In this document: positions 1 to 5,050 of the stretch, one piece after another
Position numbering within the stretch: the stretch's first letter is position 1
Layout: each line of letters starts with the position of its first letter
DNA from: Nanobdellota archaeon
Lineage (GTDB): Archaea > Thermoproteota > Nitrososphaeria > Nitrososphaerales > Nitrosopumilaceae
NCBI GenBank assembly: GCA_012030815.1
Contig: JAAUVF010000089.1
Coordinates: forward strand, 1-5,050
Reading direction: 5' to 3'
Length of the DNA: 5,050 bases
Position numbers and translations under genes: made by a program
The notes under the pieces: generated by a model
Database searches by the model: none
Seen by the model: the letters and a program-made list of their open reading frames with translations, nothing else
What the model was told of the DNA's origin: nothing

Positions 1-1744
1 TAAAGCAAGTAAACTTCTAGAGCAATCATATTCAGATATTGGTTCTAAAAGTTCTGAAGAATTATTTTCTATCATCAAACTTGCAGTTTCAAAGTCTTTA
101 TTTCTAAGAGAAAATTTAGGAAAAAACTCTTCACAATTTGAGATTAAGTGCAAAAATCCAAAAGTATGTTTTCTTTCTTTAGATACATTTTCAATTGCAT
201 CTCTAAAGTAGGTTGCAGTTAGTGGATCAATATACAACATCGAAGTCTTTTTCCCAAAATCTGTTGCAGCGTATCTTTCACCTTTTTTAATGATTAAAAA
301 TGCATTTGTTAAAAATCGTAAGGAGATGTCAATTGCAAATTTTATTGTTGGTTTTCTTGATTGTACTCCACCTAATGTTTGCAAAAAAAAGTCCAAAATA
401 TTTTCTTTTTTAATCCCAGGATTAGTTACAATTACACTTAAGACATGTGTTCGTAATGATTTATCATCAGTGATTTTTGATAAAATCGGTTCAGGTTCTC
501 CATGAATATAATATTCCATTAGATCGTCACTATTTCCATTTCCAACAATAATTGATTCACCATAATCATCATACTGTGGTCTTCCAGCTCTTCCACAAAG
601 TTGTTTGTACTCTAAAATACTAATTGGTCTGTTTGCACCAACTTTTGCATTATATCGATTAATATTAGATATAACCACTCTCCTTGCAGGAAGATTAACA
701 CCTGCAGCTAATGTTGGAGTGGAAGATAATAGTTTGATCGTGCCTTTACGAAATTCAGTTTCTATTGTTTGTCTACAATTTTGATTTAATCCAGCATGAT
801 GAAATGCAACTGCCTTTTTTTATCAATGTTGCAAGTATCTTTACTAATTCAGTATGTTCATTATTTGAAAGTATTTTTTTTGAAATTTTTTCCAATTCTT
901 CTGATTCATTTTTTCTAAAAATTGGGAAACAATATCAGCCGCTTTTGTTGCAAGTGCTTTTGAACGAGTTCTAGTTTCTGCAAAAACTAATGATTGTCCT
1001 CCATCCTTTACGGATTGGACGCCTAAATCAATTGGAATTCCACGAATGCTAGGCTCAACTTCAAATTTTTTACCGTCATTCATTATTACTCCTCCTGCAT
1101 CGTATACTCCTTCAGATAGAGGTACAGGTCGCCAGTCATTTTTAACCAGTTTGCAATCAAGCCAATTTGCAAGTTCGTCAGAATTTGTTATTGTTGCACT
1201 AAGACCTAGAATCTGTGGTTTAGATTCTAATAGTTTTAGTTTTGTTAGAATCATCTCTAGTGTAGGTCCTCTACTTTCATCTCCAATAAGATGAATTTCA
1301 TCTGCAATAACTAATCCAATCTCATCAACCCATTCAGCACCATGTCTAATTATAGAATCCATTTTCTCATTTGTTAGAACTAGTACATTGTTTTTTCCAG
1401 ATTTTTTCAATGTTTTCAAAATCACCAGTAGAAATTCCCACCTTGATTTTTTTTCCTAAATCAATTTTTTCTAGTTTTTTAAATTCTGTAAATTTTTCAG
1501 AAGCTAACGCTCTTAATGGACTGAGATAAATAACTTTACCAGTATTTTTTGAAATGTAGTTAAGCATACAAAGTATTGCAGTTAGAGTTTTTCCACTTGC
1601 AGTAGGTGCAGAGACTAAAACGCTTTTTCCATCAAGAAGTCCAGCATCAATACAATCTGCTTGTGGTGGATATAATTTAGAAAAGCCTTCAGTCAATAAA
1701 AAATCAATTGCGGGTTTAGGAAGATCTAGTTTTTCTATTTTCAT
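1..1744 (-). CDS. hel308: Hel308-type ATP-dependent DNA helicase, partial at C-terminus, interrupted by frameshifts
   Basis: This is a superfamily 2 3'-5' DNA helicase of the archaeal Hel308 (HelQ/PolQ-like) family, which in studied archaea unwinds lagging strands at stalled forks. After joining frames, about 583 residues are present of a usual 700 or so. Motifs in order: Q-motif LYPPQ (24-28), Walker A SAPTASGKT (45-53), SPLRALASEK (75-84), DEIH box (149-152), LGLSAT (180-185), SLVFAETR (252-259), AVAFHHAGL (about 313-321), TLAAGVNLPARR (about 346-357) and QLCGRAGRPQ (about 383-392). A winged-helix domain (about 405-495) and the start of the ratchet domain (DFGKKTSMLYIDP) follow; the remainder lies beyond the left edge. 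The ATG at 1744-1742 overlaps the mcm stop as ATGA, with no clear Shine-Dalgarno, so translation is probably coupled. The frame breaks near 1391-1407, 909-914 and 815-821, all in poly-T runs (poly-A in the gene). No conserved motif is lost, so I read these as sequencing errors, not decay. Confidence 0.94.
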
Positions 1745-3828
1745 ACTCGGTTATAATGACCGGGTTTTGATTCATAAATAGATGCTTCGCGGAGCATTCT
1801 TCGAATATAGTTTCGTGCTTCCTCTTCAGTGAATTTTTCTGTCTTTTCTAGTTCTTTTACAAATGCTCTTTCTTCAACTGCAACTTTATTGTCTCCTTCC
1901 ATTGATTTTAAAACATCCATGAATAACTGCATCTTTGATACTTCACTTCTTGGTCTTCCTTGTAAAACTCCAAGATCTACTTTACCAGTATTAACATCAA
2001 CTCCGGCATCCTGAAGCATGCTTTGAATCAGGAATATAGCTCGTTCAGCATCCTCTTCTTCTACTTTATCTTTCATTAGTAATCTGGCCCTGGCAGTGGA
2101 AAGTCGAATAATTCCCTCCAGTTGTCTAGGTGTTACTGTAATCATTTCTTCAGATTCTACATTTCTCATTTGGAGATAATAGTCTAAGATTTTTTCTTCT
2201 GCTTCTTTTGTTAAATCAGGACTGGATCTTTTTGCATATGAAAGATATTTCGTTAGAAGATCCACATCGATTACAGAGCGCTTGTCAGTTCCCTGAGGCG
2301 TATGTAATTCAATTATGTGTCTTGCAATTTTTTCATCTTTTTCTCTTCCAGGAATATCACGTACTACAAAAATCAAGTCAAATCTTGTCAATAATGGAAT
2401 TGGTAAATTTACATTTTCTGTTATATTTTTGAATGGATCATATTTTCCATACATAGGGTTTGCAGCAGCTAAAATTGATGTTCTTGCATTCAAAGTAGCA
2501 ACAATACCACCTTTTGCAATACTTGCAGATTGTTGCTCCATTACTTCATGCAATGCACTTCGGTCTTCTGGTTTCATCTTATCAAATTCATCAATACATA
2601 CAAGACCTTGATCTCCAAGTACAACTGCTCCTGCTTCTAACATCATAATTCCTGTTTTATCACGTACTACAGCTGCTGTAAGACCAGCGGCAGTTGAACC
2701 TCTACCTGATGTGTATAATCCTCTTGGAGCTATTCTTGCACAAAATTTTAACATCTCACTTTTTGCAGTACCAGGATCACCAACAAGAAATACGTTAATG
2801 TCACCTCTGATTTTACTTCCATCTCCAAGTAATCTTTGAGTTGAACCAACAATCAATAGTAAAATAGCTTCTTTAATCAGAGATTGTCCTTGTATATGTG
2901 GCGCAAAAGAATCAATTAGTCTCTGATAAATATTAGGACTTTGTCCCAGTGTTTTTATCATTTTTTCATCTTCTGGAGATACTTCTTCACGTTCTATTTT
3001 ACGAGAAGTTTTAGATCCTCGACCTCCCAAAAATTCGATGTTATTACCCTCTATTCGTAATCGATATAATCCGCTATGTCCTCGAGTTATTCCTGCAACA
3101 GATTCTTGCTCTACTCTTACTATTCCCGTTAGAATAATCCTATCACCTGGCCTTGCATTATCTACAAGATCCTGCCTAATTGTTACATCAATGTAATGAG
3201 GTAGTTGACCAGGGGGAAGATCTTCAGGCAGCTCCTGTAATCTGAGAATTTGAAAGTCTATGAATTTACTAGCTTCTGGTTTTAATTCAAAATCTCGATG
3301 TTTACAACTTGGATTATCACATACTATTGGAATTTTTACATCCATTCCTTTAAGTTGAATTACTTTGGTTTGATGTTCATCAGGACATACAAAGACTAGC
3401 TCTTTTGCAAGTGGTTTTACTTCTGAAGCTCTAACGACCATTCCGGAAACACTAGAAATATTTCCAATAGTTTCAGCATTAATTTGTCTTAGACTTCTTT
3501 GAAGTGGATAATTTACTAGTCTTACACGAACTTCATCTTTGATTTTTTCAGCATAATCTGGAAATCTTGTTTGTAATGCTTCTTTTATTGCTCTTGAAAA
3601 TGCATTTAGAACTCTATCAGGATCTGTTGAAAAAATAAGCTCAATTTGAGGTTCTATTACGAGATCATTATAATCAACTATAATGAATTTTGCATTCTTT
3701 GGCATCATTTCGTCAATTTGTTCTACATACTTGTAACTTCCAAATTTGTCCTTGAACCTTGTAAGAAATTCTTTTACTTTATCAGATAATGCAGAATCAG
3801 TAAAAGTACTAGTTTGAACTCTGCTCAT
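1741..3828 (-). CDS. mcm: Replicative DNA helicase MCM (minichromosome maintenance protein)
   Basis: This is the archaeal homologue of Mcm2-7, the ring-shaped ATPase that unwinds DNA at the replication fork and works with GINS and a GAN/Cdc45-like partner. The protein is complete at 695 residues, normal for archaeal MCM, and has no frameshift or intein. An N-terminal DNA-binding domain (about 1-270) holds a zinc-binding candidate (C148, H152, C170, C175; H177 nearby) and the hairpin region around 242-263. The AAA+ core has Walker A GDPGTAKS (350-357), Walker B LVCIDEFD (409-416), sensor 1 AAANP (N457), the arginine finger LTRFD (R482) and sensor 2 TPRQLEG (R568). The last 70 or so residues look like the usual winged helix. 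The ATG at 3828 is supported by a GAGGAG six bases upstream and by alignment with the family start. The gene overlaps the end of the GINS gene by 20 nt, and its TGA overlaps the hel308 ATG. Recalled similarity is to Thaumarchaeota. Confidence 0.98.
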   Translation of the reverse strand: MSRVQTSTFTDSALSDKVKEFLTRFKDKFGSYKYVEQIDEMMPKNAKFIIVDYNDLVIEPQIELIFSTDPDRVLNAFSRAIKEALQTRFPDYAEKIKDEVRVRLVNYPLQRSLRQINAETIGNISSVSGMVVRASEVKPLAKELVFVCPDEHQTKVIQLKGMDVKIPIVCDNPSCKHRDFELKPEASKFIDFQILRLQELPEDLPPGQLPHYIDVTIRQDLVDNARPGDRIILTGIVRVEQESVAGITRGHSGLYRLRIEGNNIEFLGGRGSKTSRKIEREEVSPEDEKMIKTLGQSPNIYQRLIDSFAPHIQGQSLIKEAILLLIVGSTQRLLGDGSKIRGDINVFLVGDPGTAKSEMLKFCARIAPRGLYTSGRGSTAAGLTAAVVRDKTGIMMLEAGAVVLGDQGLVCIDEFDKMKPEDRSALHEVMEQQSASIAKGGIVATLNARTSILAAANPMYGKYDPFKNITENVNLPIPLLTRFDLIFVVRDIPGREKDEKIARHIIELHTPQGTDKRSVIDVDLLTKYLSYAKRSSPDLTKEAEEKILDYYLQMRNVESEEMITVTPRQLEGIIRLSTARARLLMKDKVEEEDAERAIFLIQSMLQDAGVDVNTGKVDLGVLQGRPRSEVSKMQLFMDVLKSMEGDNKVAVEERAFVKELEKTEKFTEEEARNYIRRMLREASIYESKPGHYNRV

Positions 3829-4111
3829 TTAAGTCTCCTCGTATTTGTTTTTCAAATTCAATACTATTATCATGAATTGTTTTAAAGAAGATATTTTCTT
3901 CGATGGTTAGTTTGTTATATAATTCAGAATTAAGTTTTGTTGAATCTGCAATCTTTACAAGTTTTCCTCGTCTCATTCGGAATAATTCTAACATCATACT
4001 TTCAACATGATTAAAATCATCACGATTCAAGTCTTTCATTGATTCTTTTAATTTAATGTAAAAAATTTTTCGAATTTTTCGAAAATACTTAGCATCAATC
4101 CTAGTTGTGTA
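3809..4111 (-). CDS. GINS-family DNA replication protein, 5' end lost at junction
   Basis: This is probably a subunit of the archaeal GINS complex, which binds MCM and helps hold the replicative helicase together. The visible part resembles the helical GINS A-domain: MMLELFRMRRGKLVKIAD, then a short linker, then KLTIEENIFF, the pattern of an R-x-R-x-G-K helix followed by an L-T-x-E-E helix. The first in-frame ATG is at 4039, but the frame stays open upstream to a stop at 4136-4138. The upstream residues (RIDAKYFRKIRKIFYIKLKES) look like the preceding GINS helix, and no ribosome site precedes 4039. I therefore think the true start was upstream and has been replaced by foreign DNA; the right limit given is approximate. 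The protein ends soon after the A-domain, 20 nt inside mcm. Linkage to mcm supports the call. Whether it is Gins51 (A-domain first) or Gins23 (A-domain last) cannot be settled: the RxGK helix suggests Gins51, the ending just after the A-domain suggests Gins23. Confidence 0.72.
   Translation of the reverse strand, partial: YTTRIDAKYFRKIRKIFYIKLKESMKDLNRDDFNHVESMMLELFRMRRGKLVKIADSTKLNSELYNKLTIEENIFFKTIHDNSIEFEKQIRGDLNEQSSN
3835..3840 (-). promoter_or_regulatory. Ribosome binding site of mcm
   Basis: On the minus strand GAGGAG ends six bases before the mcm ATG at 3828. It lies inside the last codons of the GINS gene. It supports the chosen mcm start and suggests that mcm can be initiated by ribosomes finishing the upstream gene. 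Confidence 0.6.
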
Positions 4112-4149
4112 ATTAAGATTGAATTTCCAACGCCATTATCCTAGTCCCT
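4106..4149. other. Probable chimeric junction between archaeal and cyanobacterial DNA
   Basis: To the left, the minus-strand frame still reads like a GINS helix up to about 4105-4111. To the right, a cyanobacterial topA starts at 4150. Between them there is no archaeal start codon for the GINS gene, no convincing promoter for either gene and no insertion element or repeat. Base composition and the apparent source organism change across this stretch. The exact breakpoint cannot be placed by eye. An assembly or cloning chimera is the simplest reading; horizontal transfer is much less likely because the GINS gene is cut. Confidence 0.75.
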
Positions 4150-5050
4150 ATGTCAACTCTGGTCATTGTCGAATCTCCTACTAAGGCCAAAACCATTCGT
4201 AAGTTTTTGCCTTCAGATTACGTGGTCGAGGCCTCTATGGGCCATGTGCGGGATTTACCTTCCTCTGCGGATGAAATTCCTGCTGCCCACAAAGGTAAAA
4301 AATGGTCTAATCTGGGAGTTAATGTAGAGAATGGGTTTGAACCCCTTTACGTCATTCCTAAGAGTAAGAAAAAAATTGTTACGGAACTACGTAAAGCCAT
4401 TAAGGATGCGGATGAGTTAATTCTGGCGACTGACGAAGACCGAGAAGGGGAAAGTATTAGTTGGCATTTGTTACAATTGCTTAAGCCCAAAATTCCCACT
4501 AAGCGATGGTATTCCATGAGATTACCCCCACAGCCATTCGGGAGGCGTTGGATAATTGTCGGGAAATTAATACGGATTTAGTCCATGCCCAGGAAACCCG
4601 TCGCATTCTCGATCGCTTAGTGGGCTATACCCTTTCCCCTTTGCTATGGAAAAAAATTGCGTGGGGTCTGTCCGCCGGTCGAGTACAGTCGGTGGCGGTG
4701 CGGCTATTGGTAAGAAGAGAAAGGGAACGTCAGGTATTTAAATCGTCGGATTATTGGGATTTAAAAGCTGAATTAAGCCATGGTAAAAGTAAAGTTTTTG
4801 AGGCTAAGTTAGCATTACTAGATGGCAAAAAATTGGCCACCGGTAATGATTTTGATGGCAATACTGGCCAGTTAAAAGCTGGAAAACAAGTAGTAGTCCT
4901 CAACGAGGTTGAAGCGATCGCGTTAAAGGACAAACTCAAGGAAGAACCATGGACGGTGAGTGCGATCGAGGAAAAAGCGACTACCCGTAACCATCGCCTC
5001 CCTTTACCACCTCGACCCTACAACAGGAAGCTAACCGGAAATTAGGGCTA
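4150..5050 (+). CDS. topA: DNA topoisomerase I (type IA), cyanobacterial, N-terminal part with two frameshifts
   Basis: Bacterial topoisomerase I relaxes negative supercoils by cutting and passing one DNA strand. About 301 codons are present of the 850-900 usual in cyanobacteria; the gene continues past the right edge. The Toprim domain shows the catalytic glutamate in [13 protein letters not shown] (E8) and the acidic triad in TDEDREGE (D95, D97, E99). [12 protein letters not shown] (123-134), [12 protein letters not shown] (149-160) and [15 protein letters not shown] (173-187) follow, then the PFTTSTLQQ segment (285-293) that precedes the active-site region. The catalytic tyrosine lies outside the window. 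The ATG at 4150 matches the family start exactly; no Shine-Dalgarno is visible, which is common in cyanobacteria. One base is missing near 4503-4506 (TKR then MVFHE) and one A near 4988-4990 (TTRK then PSPP). Frame and sequence resume perfectly after each, so these look like read errors. An exact HIP1 site lies inside. The sequence closely resembles what I recall of Synechocystis TopA. Confidence 0.94.
4914..4921. repeat. HIP1 octamer palindrome (GCGATCGC)
   Basis: This is an exact copy of the highly iterated palindrome that is greatly over-represented in many cyanobacterial genomes. It sits in the coding sequence of topA. Near matches occur close by (CGATCGC around 4609-4615 and GCGATCG around 4962-4968). 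None was seen in the archaeal half. It supports a cyanobacterial origin for the right part of the window. Confidence 0.7.

Noticed and set aside
290..974. Short plus-strand reading frames opposite hel308
   Set aside because: They lie antisense to conserved helicase motifs and have no recognisable domain; they are shadows of the real gene.
815..1407. Programmed ribosomal frameshifting in hel308
   Set aside because: At least three separate breaks at simple homopolymers, with similar errors in the unrelated topA, fit sequencing error better; no slippery heptamer with a downstream structure was recognised.
1829..2611. Plus-strand reading frames opposite mcm
   Set aside because: They are antisense to the intact MCM AAA+ core and C-terminus and show no protein features of their own.
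4037..4039. ATG as the true start of a 76-residue GINS protein
   Set aside because: The frame remains open upstream with GINS-like residues and there is no Shine-Dalgarno, so this is more likely an internal methionine.
4060..4086. AT-rich stretch with TTCGAA palindromes and T runs, resembling a terminator or promoter element between the divergent genes
   Set aside because: It lies within the open GINS reading frame and encodes plausible helix residues; there is no stable GC stem.
4112..4149. Promoter for topA just upstream of its ATG
   Set aside because: No clear -10/-35 pair is visible, and the stretch may include the junction, so nothing can be assigned.
4751..4939. Minus-strand reading frame inside topA
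   Set aside because: It is antisense to well-matched topoisomerase I coding sequence.

Overview
The window looks like two genomes joined end to end. Positions 1 to about 4110 are AT-rich. They carry three minus-strand archaeal replication and repair genes whose sequences most resemble ammonia-oxidising Thaumarchaeota (Nitrosopumilus-like). From about 4150 to the right edge the DNA is visibly richer in G+C, and the only gene is a plus-strand bacterial topoisomerase I of cyanobacterial type, closest in my memory to Synechocystis. An exact cyanobacterial HIP1 octamer (GCGATCGC) lies in it. Taxonomy is inferred from recalled protein similarity and composition, not from a search.

Minus strand, in reading order from right to left: the end of a GINS-family replisome protein (about 4111 to 3809, 5' end lost at the junction); an intact 695-residue MCM replicative helicase (3828 to 1741); and a Hel308-type superfamily 2 helicase (from 1744 past the left edge). 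GINS and MCM overlap by 20 nt, and MCM and Hel308 overlap by an ATGA, so they look like one translationally coupled operon. It links the core of the CMG helicase (MCM plus GINS) with a helicase known to act on stalled forks.

Plus strand: topA from 4150 past the right edge, holding about the first 301 codons (Toprim domain and the start of the strand-passage core) but not the catalytic tyrosine.

Hel308 and topA are each broken by small indels, mostly in or beside short homopolymer runs, although the protein sequence resumes perfectly in another frame each time. Such breaks in both halves, together with a junction that cuts a gene, suggest uncorrected sequencing errors in a chimeric clone or contig rather than true pseudogenes or gene transfer. 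There is no gene-free stretch over 300 bases. I see no RNA gene, CRISPR array, mobile element or undescribed system. The points worth checking are the junction, the frameshifts and the compact replisome operon.
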